DNA of 64,000 bases, taken from NCBI GenBank assembly GCA_944472155.2, contig OX235277.1, positions 17,618,804 to 17,682,803 on the forward strand. The letters are read 5' to 3'. The position numbers were made by a program, and so were the translations under genes. Each line of letters opens with the position of its first letter. Positions within the stretch are counted from its first letter, which is position 1. The notes below the pieces were generated by a model. The model was not told where the DNA came from, ran no database searches, and was given only the letters and a program-made list of their open reading frames with translations. This document shows, piece by piece, positions 23,561 through 35,117 of the stretch. The stretch comes from Trichobilharzia szidati (lineage: Eukaryota; Platyhelminthes; Trematoda; Strigeidida; Schistosomatidae).

Positions 23561-23939
23561 TGACTAAAATACGATAACGAGACTCAACTGAGGCTATGTA
23601 ATTCGAATGAATACAGTTTAAGTAGCCTAACAACTATCCATAGAAAAGCAAGCCTCTGTGAGAATAGTCACGTTAACTTCAGTGCTGCAAATTTTTGTTA
23701 TACAGACTAGGTAAGAAGCGATCTCGCTAGGTAATATCATACTGTTAGTTGACAGATAACATATCATCCATTACCTGATGAGGAAACCAAAGAATAATTT
23801 TAAACTACTATTAATAATTAAATTACATAAATTAGGTTTATGATGAAATTACACTGCTAGTTGTCCTTTTTTATTTCGTTTGTGCGAACAACCTATCATT
23901 TAGTCATTTATATAGAGCACATCAAAAAATATAGAAGTA

Positions 23940-24085
23940 TTGTCAAAGAAGACGGAATCTTATTGTCATTGGCAGGTTGTTCTTCACTTTGCAGATTACT
24001 TTGAAGGAGGCGTTGGTTGAGATTGAATGACCAATGTTGACCAGATGTTCGATTATTGCAACCCGTATACGGCTGTAGAGGCGGG
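23940..24085 (-). pseudogene. Penelope-like element GIY-YIG-region fragment, minus copy
   Basis: Reverse complement of the sequence at about 24163-24300. On the minus strand it gives an NRTSGQHWSF-like reading that corresponds to the conserved IxxHLVxTGH stretch of Penelope GIY-YIG endonuclease domains in another frame. Short and broken. Confidence 0.5.
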
Positions 24086-24119
24086 TTCATCAGTCATTCA
24101 ACGCGAATCGGTACAAATA

Positions 24120-24310
24120 TGTCAAAGAACACTATCCAGTGCGGCTGCAGATAGGAAGTAATGGCAGTATAAGCAGTGCAATAATCGAACATCTCGTCAA
24201 CACTGGTCTATCAATCTCAACAAACGACTCCTTAAGAGTAATATAAAAAATGGAGAACAACCTGCAAATACAATATGTTCCCGTCTTCTTTGCATTGCAG
24301 AAGCCCTACC
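24120..24310 (+). pseudogene. Penelope-like element GIY-YIG-region fragment, plus copy
   Basis: The frame reads SAIIEHLVNTGLSIS and, after a short break, a LLCIAEALPIQ-like piece. Both match the C-terminal region that follows the GIY-YIG motif in Penelope-like elements (a histidine-containing HLV-TG stretch, then an IAEA stretch). Head-to-head with the fragment at 23940-24085. Confidence 0.5.
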
Positions 24311-24680
24311 CATTCAGTAAGAAGAACCACAACTATGTATACAAAAGAAAATTATTCAACCAATTCTACTCTAATGGTAACAATTCCGTTGATTTGACTT
24401 TTGTTTGTTTGCTTGATTTGAATTAACTCTTGTTTGTATGTTTTTTTTCTCACTATTGAAAACCCTTGCGTAATTCCGTATGTTATTTTGTTTCCATGTA
24501 CACCCTGAGCACATCAAACCATTCACGGTAATACGTTAATCTTCTTTACCAATCGTTTGTGACAACTCATCACATTTGTTACTATACTCTTATATCAACA
24601 TGCAATTCATCTGAACTTACTAATTGTATTTTCGTCTGACAAATTTAATGTACACACAAATACAAAACAACCAGATATAT
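24311..24680. other. AT-rich unassigned DNA
   Basis: No feature seen. Confidence 0.4.
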
Positions 24681-24690
24681 TTGTGATTGT

Positions 24691-25484
24691 ACAGTTATGA
24701 AAATGAATTCGCCAAAAAAAGACTCTTCGCTGAACTACTGGTCTTTTGTCTAGCAATATTATTCACCAATGGCAGTTACTCTCTGATTGAGTTACTCTCC
24801 GACACTTGCAAGGTGTCTTCGTTCCAATCTTACACAGCAAGGAGCAAATTGCGCGAAAATGTCAGAAAAAATGATGACGGTGAATAATTTTCATTTCCAC
24901 TTAACAGAGTTGATGCCAGAACTCACGAACTGACTAACACTTATCCTATTTGCGCACATAATTAATCTTTTCAATTTCTCTCATCACTGAGGGCTGTCGA
25001 TTTCATGGTATCACGTTAAATCTTTGGAATGCATCGCACAAATAGCAGACACCTGCTGAATGACCGAAAGCAACCCACTTTTCACTTATCGACGGTGTAA
25101 TTATCAAATGTTCCAGCAGAGCACACAGACAGGTTAGATATCAATTTAGAGTACGTGACACCTATTTTTCAGCTCAAACAAACAAAATATAACATGCGAT
25201 TTTCAAATGCGACTGACTTTCCTTATTTACTAATTCCAACTCGTCGACGGCTTACGGACGAAACTTCGAGTGTTCCTTTAACACTTTTGAAACGATGAGT
25301 TGTTTTTGATAAACATTCACCTTTTGTGGAGCATGTACCTCTTAATCATTCAAACACCGAAATAGTTTACCTCATCTCCCTTCTTTTCTAGGAAAATGGA
25401 CTTTCATGATTTCAGTCTACATGGATGCGGAACAAAATCTCATGAATATGATATGGGATTTTCAATCATTTTGCATGAGGTGTT
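24691..25484 (+). other. Possible two-exon secreted-protein gene
   Basis: Segment 1 (about 24690-24878) has an acceptor-like TTGTGATTGTACAG in front and encodes a signal-peptide-like stretch, AKKRLFAELLVFCLAILFTN, then a charged tail. It could end at a donor in GATGACG|GTGAAT. Segment 2 starts after a strong acceptor, CTCCCTTCTTTTCTAG, at 25391. Joined in phase 1 it continues open as GKWTFMISVYMDAEQNL to a stop at 25482-25484. In another phase the same segment is open to 25638. No convincing ATG exon is identified and the donor is weak, so this is a candidate only. WTFM..VYMDAEQNL loosely resembles the N-terminus of clostripain-type peptidases, but the stretch is too short to claim this. Confidence 0.22.
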
Positions 25485-26320
25485 AACGGAAAAACATTCT
25501 GCATTGGAGTTTTTTGTATTTTGTAGATTTCATGATAATCTGTTGCTCATATTCCAAACACTTTTACTCCATCCACTCACATTGTTTTGCAATGAACAAG
25601 TCTCAGTATACTTAATGGAAAGTTTAGAAAAATATTGATCTTTCCTAATTATCTTTTCGGAAACATTTTAGGGAATACCAGTAGGATTATTCGAATTCAT
25701 TAACCCTTAAGTCACCATCAATTTATATGCTTTCAAAATATGAAAATGAAAGTTCATGGGGAAAGAAAACAGCAACATTTAATGAATATAGTAAGCTTGT
25801 ACGTCAGTGAAGTAACACAAGATGCCTAAAGTTCATCAAAATTGAAACCTGCTCAGTAAGCTGAGCTCTCTAGTGTGTAAGAATAATTGGTGTTATCAAA
25901 GAAAAACGTTATCAATTGAGTCAGATGTTGACTGCACTCTCTTTGTGTGTGCAAAAGTGTTGTCTGAAATATTGACAATATAAATCGTAGCAGACTGTCG
26001 TCAATTCAGTCAGCCAGTCAAACAGTAAGTCAGCTAGATAGACAGCATTTCAGTTAGTGTGTGTATATCTGATGCTAATCGGGTATATAAGTGAGACCAA
26101 TGCCGTCTTTTGCATTCATTATCTCCGCAACATTCCAGGGATCTGTATCACTCAGGGTGATGTCACAACTTCATTCTCCTAAAGTCATCGTAGAACTTAA
26201 TATAGCCGAGTTATTTGAAGTCGGATAACAAAATACCATGCACACATTTAATGCATACATGATACACAATTCTTCAAAGACACAACATTGAGACCACTTG
26301 TAGAGTTCTTCATTGACAAT
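25485..26320. other. Unassigned DNA with a dispersed repeat
   Basis: 25715-25940 resembles 49471-49700 (shared GTCACCATCAATTxATxTGC and ATGCxTAAAGTTCATCAAAA stretches), so part of this is the same repeat as in the foldback at 49.3-50.4 kb. Nothing else is recognised. Confidence 0.45.
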
Positions 26321-26327
26321 TGTAGGT

Positions 26328-26715
26328 TTCATTGACATCTTGCCTTTACCACGCCCGCTGGACCGAATTCCTACCGATGATAATGTTTGGTATCCGATCC
26401 ACCTCTAGACCACTTGATGAGTTCTTCAGTTCAAGTGGTGTTAGGGACAAACCTGACCAGTCAACGAATTGTGATGGACTTCGACAAAATATGGCTAACT
26501 TACGGCTGATTCCATCACAGGAAGAGTCAAGTGAGGTATGTATACCTAAAGACTTAGTTCCATGCTCCCACCTGGAAGTATGCCGCAATAACCATCACTA
26601 TGTACACTATTTGAAACACATATCAAAGGGAAGGTGAGGTGTTAGAAACACTGCGCTTCAACGGAGTTATATCGCGCATAGTGTCAGTGGTGACAGACTA
26701 AAGCCAGCCTGTCGT
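26328..26715 (+). pseudogene. Ty3/gypsy integrase C-terminal relic
   Basis: The frame at 26332-26637 reads HARWTEFLPMIMFGIRST, which matches the end of the gypsy integrase catalytic core (the W-LP-V-L-GIR segment). It is followed by a region resembling LRQNMANLRLIPS and IPKDLVPCSHLEV, the usual linker and the start of the C-terminal beta-barrel with its HVFVR-like strand. A short way on, in a shifted frame at about 26655-26710, SVSGDRLKPA matches the conserved V-DRLKPA end of gypsy polyproteins. Part of the core (the SSAELVYG stretch) is missing. No LTRs were found nearby; inactive. Confidence 0.75.
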
Positions 26716-27649
26716 TCATCTGTAATGATAGAAAGGCTTCAAAAATGGCAGTCAACAACGCGGACACTGACGAGAAAACTACTAATCCTATCAAACAAGT
26801 CAAGTAAGATAAGCCCCTGACTCGCTAAATGGATCGAATAACCAGCGAAATAAACACACAATTAAATATAGAGATTTATCCAGTGTCTCACACGTACGCC
26901 CTCATTTTTTCAGAAAATGCTAAGTGGAAAAAAATACATGTGTAGGAGCAGATTCAAATCTTTGAGAAAAATAAGTGCATTTTGGTTTTGTTTCGAAAAG
27001 TGTTAAACTGAGTTACATCCTGGTTAAGTGCTAATTTAAAATGAAAACTACATGAAATAAAAGGACAGAAAACCCAATGGAGAATTATAGGGGAAATAAA
27101 GGTTTATCATTGCATTCACTAGTCGGTGAATCCTTGTCACCTTTAAGAAATACTTTGAAAAGTAGAAATTGCATTACCTTTTTCCTCTCCGCAATATATA
27201 CACTGACATCTCATTATAAAATGCATCAACTTTTATTCATTTTTCAAGGGTAGTGAACGACTGTTCAAGGCGTGTTTTGAAATTGTTTATGCCTCCAACG
27301 TGTGTCTTCCTACCTCTTCCAAGTTAAATGAAGTGTACAGAATGGCAGGTGAGTGAGCACGTGTTAGCTGGTCAGAGGCTGTTGAAGCCCAATTTTGGCA
27401 TTGTGGTGCTAGGTGGTCCACTCGTGTAAGTTACTCCAGTGGATTCATTCTCAAATTGCTCAAGTTCCACCCGCCGTTTCGCTACTTGATTCTCGTCTCC
27501 GTGTGACAAGTTAGAATTATAAGCCAAGTATGAGTGCAACGGTGACCACTCTGTTGTGAGGCTACAATTAATTAAGTAAATAGACTTTCAGCAGATAACT
27601 GACAATGATTGGTGTTAAAAAGAAACTTGCTTGCAAACTTTACAAATAC
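26716..27649. other. Unassigned DNA
   Basis: No gene, repeat partner or domain seen. Confidence 0.4.
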
Positions 27650-28500
27650 ACCTGCATTACGGAGTATAAACGACAAACATCAGACTGTGATAGTGGATCT
27701 GACATTTGATAAGTTCTACAAACACACAGTGATTGAGAGGGAATATTCTCTTATGCGATGCGAGCAGGCTTTTTAACGCGATTTCAAGTTGACCAACACA
27801 TTTTGTCGCATAGGTTATTTGAACTCCTCCCTGAATATCGACAAAGTGCATTGTGTGGAAGTTCAACAAAAAGTTCGTAAAATACAGATGTAGGATACAA
27901 CATTACTGTCTGATTATAACAACGCAGAGAAATAACTGTGGAAAATGTAGAAAAACACAGAAGGAAATAGCATGAGGAGTGCTAAATTGACTGAGATTTA
28001 TTGAAACATAATCCAAGTAACACTCATGATAGCAATATTATTTATTTTCTACTGAAAGTTTATTTCGTGGATCAGAAATTTTATTGTGTAGGCACTAACA
28101 AAATTTTTAGATGTGTTACTCTAATGAGTATGTAACAGTCGTTATCTATAAGGAATATGAAGATTTCACGAAAGAAGGACGTCGTATTCACGAGTCAGAG
28201 TGCGAGATTCATATAACATAAGAGGTTAAGAGATAATATTGTGCATATTCGAATTCTGGAATATGCAGTTGAGTGTCTATCTGAAATTGCCAATTCATTT
28301 TCCGTATTTACGATCGAAAGAGAATTCCTACTTAGCTTTGGTTCTCAGGCGTTTTCCCTTATCATTTTGTGTAGACGTCATCTGCACTCATCAGACGTGC
28401 CAAAATACAATGCAGTCTCGCAGAAATCATGTATCACATGTGCCATCAACATCCAATTCGCTGATCATCCGTTCCCATATTATATTACTTAGGTGGCTAG
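27650..28500 (+). repeat. Dispersed repeat, copy 1
   Basis: Aligns loosely with 37920-38560 in the same direction. Shared landmarks are CTGAATATCxACAAAGT near 27832 and 37962, and the GGAATATGCAGTTGAGT stretch near 28258 and 38331 followed by TTCCGTATTTACGAT. Open frames are not conserved. Confidence 0.6.
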
Positions 28501-30204
28501 AACACGTTTCGAGAATTCGAAGCATTTCTTCTCAAGTTATCTGAATGAGGTAGGTGTAAGTGATAGTCAGATCAATGTGCAGATTCAATGTATGCAGTCA
28601 GTGTTTGATGATGTTAGCCACTCACTTATGTGTTGACATGGTGGATTTGGGCGTTGATGGAACGAGATTCACAGACTGGAGGCATTCGATAATACTCCAC
28701 TTTATCCTCCATAGTTGCACATAAATATTCAAATTTTCGTGCTACATGGATAAACTTGTTTTGGGAAATATGGAATATTTCGGACGAACTCTGATTGTCA
28801 GATAGATTTATTGAATAATGACCCCCTGAAATGGGTCTTATGCAATCAGCTGTGTGTGTATGTAAGCACAGACTGTTTGAGTGAACATCGAGGATGTACC
28901 ACTGTCATCAGATATCACCAACGAGTTGCATTTTCACAAACCTATTGCGAAAGCATATGATATCGAAAAATGAAAATAGTCAGCCGATATGTTATCTTTC
29001 AATTCCTAGTCAGGTTATCAGTCGTACTTTGAGTTTCACCGACCCGTATTATACAGCATCATGAGATCACTCCCTACACAACATCTACAAGGAGAAAATG
29101 CACAAATCCATCGATAGTTAAACATATCCCATTTTTTTATTTGACAAACACCAATGCATTATATGCCCTATTCAGATAGTCTGTTCTTTTTTGTGCAAGA
29201 TTCAAGTTCTCCTCGAATGTTAATCATCATCGATTTGAATAGATAACCACGATATCCTTCTCTACCTGACTTCTGGTTTTGTGTTGTTGTGAAATTTGTT
29301 TTCACTTCATGTGACAGTTGATAAACATGAGCGAAATTGAAACAGTAAGTGAAGGGTATGACATGAATCGACAAGAATGAGACAATTGCTTTGTAAACAT
29401 GAGTATACCGACATTATTATTGGAAATTCAAATTTTCTTCCGTGAACTGAATGCAAATAATCACAATAGTGATACCAAAAGAAAGACCGTCTGTTTGAGG
29501 TTTTGTCGTGATATCAGTTTACTAGCTCCTGCTTTCACAGGCTTGAAACCAGCTAGGAAATCTCTGTGACGAACAAATAATGAAAGTGTTACTCAACAAA
29601 TATGAAGGAGATAACCGATAGGGGTGGGGAATATGCTGGGGAGACTGTTATACGACACAGTGGGAAGTGACGCGACGAATGCACTTTCACTCTATCAGAG
29701 ACAGGATAAAAATTCATAACAACATAGATCTATTCTGTTTCGTCAGTGGATGTGATATACTCCAATGAAAAACTCCACCATCAAAACACTTGAATGAGTG
29801 CTATTCAATGAACATTTCAGAAAATCTTTGATTATCATCCGTGTCAATCAAGTATTCAATCACACATACACAAACATCATAATTTATTTTACACATACAC
29901 ATCTTGATCTACGAATATTTTCCCACTGATGCTGTCCACAAACACAAATGACACTTTTCACATCTTCCATACATCATATCTCCTAAAAGTCAAAGTCACG
30001 GACATCTCTCCTAAACTAATCATTCCTACTGAAATGCTATCAGATTTGATGATTTCACATCTCACAGTAAAAATCATTACAAATGAACATTTTTATTTCA
30101 GATTGACGAAAGTGCATATCCAATCTTCTTCTATCAAATGCATTGTTCACCCAAATTGTAAAAGAATGAGTGAAAACAACTTAGTTGATAGTTTGAGCCT
30201 CGCG
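28501..30204. other. Unassigned DNA
   Basis: A minus-strand open frame at 29168-29374 is followed by AATAAA about 35 bp beyond its stop, but it lacks a splice context or a recognisable domain. Nothing else is seen. Confidence 0.4.
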
Positions 30205-32150
30205 ATTGTGTAGTCTCATAGAATCAGAAACTTCCATTTTCGACTCTATTTCTCCTGAACATACTACTTTTATATCGTACTACAAAGAATGAAAATTTCT
30301 AATGAGTAGAAAGAGAATTAGTCTTCATCGAAATTATTACTATTGAACTTTATTTTTCTCGTATGATTTTTCACCTGTTATTGTGATTCTGCTCTAGGTC
30401 ACACGCGCCCCCTATTCTCACATTCCAATGTGTAAAATACAAAAGACAGAGAAATAAAATTGTGTTGTACTAGACTGCTCATTATCTATTCATTCGCTGA
30501 AATAATTAAAACCGCCGTTTGATATTGTCTTATGTTAGTTTCGATAGTAGTGTCGTGATTTTCAGTTTTTCATCAATTTACTCACACCACTCAGTTTGAC
30601 TGAAATAGATACACTCGAGTGGTTGCGCCTGGCTTTATTTCCCAATGACGATAGCCAGCTACATAAACTGTTGTGATGAAACAGTGTTGCGATAATATTT
30701 GAAATACCTTTTGATTTTTGTGAGAAGCATCTTTCTGTAATATTTACTGATGACGTTTCGAGCACAAATATTGCTAATAATCATTTCAAGTTTCTCACAC
30801 AACATTTTTCCTTCATTTATATACACAAGTGAAAATGTTGTGTGAGTAACTTGATATGATTATGGGCGATAGTTTGTGCTCGATTTTACTATACAACACT
30901 GTGTCATTTATCAAAATAAAATCTTATCCATAATGGACTTATGCTCTAACACAATGCCCAAGTTTTATGATTATATCAATCCAGCATCTTTCTGATTAAA
31001 TGCATGTGAGCTCAATGTGCTGCATTCGTTATTGCCTGTCTCAGATGAATTGGTAAATGGCGTTTCTGAAAATGAGTATACACAGCTAGGTAATGTCATC
31101 TGTAAGTATCAGTCGGTATCTCAGTGAACATATTAAAAGAAATCGGTAGTGAGTGAGACAAGTTTCAAACAGAATTTTGGTTATCCTGAATTATATGTGG
31201 TGAGTATTCATTAGTAATGAAAAGTCTCATAACAAGCATAGGAGCCAAAGTGATTCTGGAAGAAGTAGTGAAGGATCTAACTACTGATCCTGCACTCGAT
31301 CATTAGAAAAGGTCACCATTTGTAGGGTTTCATTTGTCTTTCAAGATTTGCGCTTTGAAATTCCAGGTGAGTACTGTCTTCAACATTTTTTTGGAATTTC
31401 TATTCAGATTTGCGTGTGATGATCAAATTTAAGTGTTACGTTTTGATTAAAATATCTGATCTCTATCCATTGGATATGCTGTTAATGATCTTGTCAGAAT
31501 GACGCTGTTCAATAAATTTCAAGTTGGCCGTTAACCTTCTCACACAAAACTTCACCTGTCTAATTATAATTGATATAGTTTAAAAGTTGTGAATCTAATG
31601 CCATTTGCATTACTTATATATCTCCTCGAATTTTCGAAAGCTAGTTTTGTAGTGGACAGTAGAAGTTAGTCAAAATTTATCCTTCTAACAAACGTGAGCA
31701 TCATCCATAAACTTGCAAATTGACAACTAGTCTCAGTACATTCGATTGAATTGAATTGATGTAGTCACAAAATTGACTGAAAAAAATCAAGCTTATAAAA
31801 TATGCTTCGTTTCAAATCCTGTCTCTGTCAATTTATTTTTTCAACTGTTGAGGAATAAGTTCTCTCCTCAAGCACAACTCTTTGACCTTCTCCGCTTTCG
31901 AAGACCTCAGCGACATTACTGATCATATTTTTCGCCAAGGAGAATGCATTTCTGTTACAAGAATGTATTTTTAGGATTTTGCTTGACTCTGAGCTTTTCT
32001 ATATAAGCACTAGCTGAAGTAAGAGCATCAAGTCCAGACTGCATTTTATCATTTCTTTATTCAACAGGCATCAATTATAATCAACCAAAATGGACGTAAA
32101 AAACGTTTAGTAGTTACCAAGTGTTGCTCACTGCATTCGTCATTTCCCTA
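30205..32150 (+). repeat. Repeat block B, copy 3
   Basis: Aligns with 1690-3310 and 61195-62850 and is interrupted by the 245-bp insertion at 30738-30982. It leads directly into block C, as in copy 1. Confidence 0.75.
30738..30982. mobile_element. Penelope-like terminus, inverted pair, with target-site duplication
   Basis: A 245-bp insertion in block B, flanked by exact 12-bp repeats AGCATCTTTCTG (30726-30737 and 30983-30994). Intact target sites are seen in two other B copies (2176-2187 and 61686-61697). The right part, read on the minus strand, matches the 3' end of the Penelope-like element at 56070-56198 (AACTTGGGC, ATAAGATTTTATTTTGATAAAT, GAGCACAAACTAT). The left 45 bp repeat the terminal motif in opposite orientation, and the centre is a hairpin (CTCACACAACATTTT and its complement around 30811-30849). 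Head-to-head terminal inversions are known for Penelope elements. Confidence 0.8.
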
Positions 32151-34985
32151 GGCTTAAATCATTGTCAGACACTAAGAATGTTGGCTATAATGTGACACCT
32201 GTATTTCTGTTGAGTGATATCACGCATTCGACACACAAACTGACTTCGATTGATTGCATTCGATGAGTCGTTACGTGTCATCACTATTGAACGACGTTTC
32301 AGAATTTTGCTATTACTATGACAATATAATGGGACACAAGTTTAAATCGAGACTAAATTATGCTGTATCACACTAGACCACATGAACTGGTGTGAATTTG
32401 CACTATACTTCAGTGACTAGTTAGTGGTCCTCTGGTATAATATAAAACACTGAGAAAGTGCTCACTATTTCATTCACCTTGCATTATCTTTTGAACCATA
32501 GTGATACTCACTAAGATCGGGTGGCTCCCCAATTTCTCATGTGTGCACGAGCTTGTGTTTGTTTTGTATATGGGTGAGAAATTCACACACATCAGCACGA
32601 GAGTGTGAAGTGCCTCAGTTACAAACTATGAAATTCGTAAAAATGCTATCACACCAGCTACTTGTGTGAAATGGACTTATATTCACATAATCGGTTAATC
32701 AGACACGTGTTAGGTTTCACTTCACTAGGAATGGACAGATAATTCAAGGTGATTGAAGTATTGAGCACTTTCTCAGTGTTTTTAATTATATCTGAGGATC
32801 ACTAACTAGTCGCTCAAGTATAGTGCGAATTCACACCAATTCATGTGGTGTAGTGTGATACAGCATAATTTAGTCTCGATTTAAACTTGTGTCCCATTGT
32901 ATTGTCAAAGTAATAGCGAAATTCTGAAACGTCGTTCAATAGTAATGACACGTAACGACTCATCGAATGCAATCAATCGAAGTCGGTTTGTGTGTTGATT
33001 GCGTGATAACTCTCAACATTAATCTACTCCGAGCAAATATTCTCATCAGGGAGACCAACAGAATTGATTCTGTGCAGATGATGTGACGTTGACTACCTGA
33101 TGAGTGAGATTAGCATGGAACTTAGAAATTATGGTGCAGTAGATTGATTTTTGATGAAATCACACAATGATACAGCATTGTTCGCTGATGACGTTTCGAG
33201 GACTATTTATCAAGCATGTGCTCATATCAAGAAAGTCAATAACATGACTTCACATCTTCAGTTCGATGTTTACATCATAAAGTATCCCTCCAGTTATGTG
33301 GGAAGTAGTCACATTTTCCTTTTATTTGGTATTCGTGTTGATTCTTTAATATTTCATCTGTTCGGTGTAGATTGGATGAAGTGAGATTCCGTTATTAACC
33401 CTACCTTGCAGTTACTCATATCACCTCATCAAAATGCAGCTCTGTTCCATGCAGATGTCTGTTTGTGGGTTGAAACACTCATTCGCAGTCTTTGAGATTT
33501 CTCCAGCCTGTTCAACTTCACGGTGTCAGTCATTATCCGTGCAGCTCAAATTACACCTTAATTCATGCTCTCTCCATGAATATTCCTTTGTGAACTTTCA
33601 GCTGTTCCTACAACTGCGATACAACTTCAAACTCCTCTTAACACTTAGTGACACGATCCAGAGAAAGAGAATGCAATAGGTAATACGTTGCATGTGCACC
33701 CACTAGCTGTTAAAAGTTTCGTCAGAATATTTGGCGGTTGCAAACAATGAAGACGACGTTCACTATGCACATGTGAGATGAGTTTTCTTTCATCATTTTA
33801 ATAATAAATCTGAAACAAATGATGTCCTAGTGGACTGCGATCCTTGACACCAATCAACTGATTTTGCTTTTGAGTCGGAAAATGGTCGAACAATTTCGGT
33901 TTTAGATTCTTGACTGAGAGATGGGGAAGGTGGGACACTGAGTAGATGAATGTGAATAGGGCCAACACGAAGTGGGTGGTGACTGACAAAGTCTGGCAGT
34001 TATGTGTCCATCAGTCAGAAAATAAACCTGGAAACATAATCGACGATTCATATGCGAAGGCCTGGCAGCGATGAAGACGACACGCTTTGAGAGACACCAA
34101 TCCACATCGAATACCACTCATTTGGTCTGTAAAATCAGTGTCGGTGAGAAGAAAATGTGTGGATGTTACTGGATATGCGCTCTCCTGTCATGTTGGTGGC
34201 GGAGTGAGAACACCTACTTCTTATTAGGCAGATCATTCCATCCTAGATTGATGAACCATCCGACCACATTATTCAAGGTGTAGGGATGCAATCAATGACG
34301 AATTACCGACTTGAATAATAAAGCACACATTAGTTTGGTCAGCACATGATGCGATCAGTTTTATTTCCTACAGTATTTACAGTGGGTAGTCTGTCGTTTC
34401 TGTCTTCTGTGTTCTAGTGCTCACCACAGATTAAGTGTGGATGTGAATGCGTTTGTGATTTGAAATTGTGTCTACATGTTAACCAGTTGAACAAGACTTG
34501 GAACGAAGTTGTAGTGTGTTCTTTTCAGCTAGATGCATGCATTCGACGATGTGAAGGATATCTGAATCTTATCACCAAGTAAGTGGAATTACTGTTATCG
34601 TTCTTTTCCCATGCAATAACTCTCAAGAATGAAGCTGATTGGAAGTGAGTTAGTCGACGTGTTGACGGAGAAAGAGCATTGTGTCCATCTTCTGAGGACA
34701 GATTTGGGTCATTCATAGAAATGTTCCTTTGAACGCTTCTTCACAGTTGGCAGTGAGATTCCACACGATCTAGAATGTCAGTCAGTGTGTAACTGTTTGT
34801 TATCACAGGCAAAGTTTGCATGAGTTCGAGTCATCATGAGGAATTGACTTGAGCGTTTTATCTCACATGGTATTATAGGAGTGGTGACATCTGATCTTGG
34901 TGTTCACGAATTCAGCATGACTCACGTAAACATAGCAGTAATCGATATTCCGTTTGAAATTGTGACGAATTGGGCTTTGAGTCAA
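32150..34985 (+). repeat. Repeat block C, copy 2
   Basis: Aligns with 3315-6180. The right end leaves the homology at about 34985 without continuing into block D, so the join to what follows is a separate breakpoint. Confidence 0.7.
32207..33018. repeat. Foldback inside block C, copy 2
   Basis: Arms 32207-32461 and 32763-33018, imperfect reverse complements, matching the foldback at 3381-4215. Confidence 0.7.
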
Positions 34986-35117
34986 TGATCGCAAATGGCA
35001 GCGGCTATACAAATGTGAGTTTTCATGATTGATGTGGCCAAATTGTCTACTCTTCATAGAAACATAATGTTTATCGAGATTTTTGACGCAATTTTGTGAA
35101 ATGTCACGGTGCCACCC

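Noticed and set aside
29168..29374. Minus-strand frame with AATAAA shortly after its stop, a possible terminal exon
   Set aside because: No acceptor with a pyrimidine tract precedes it, no domain is visible, and AATAAA is common in AT-rich DNA.
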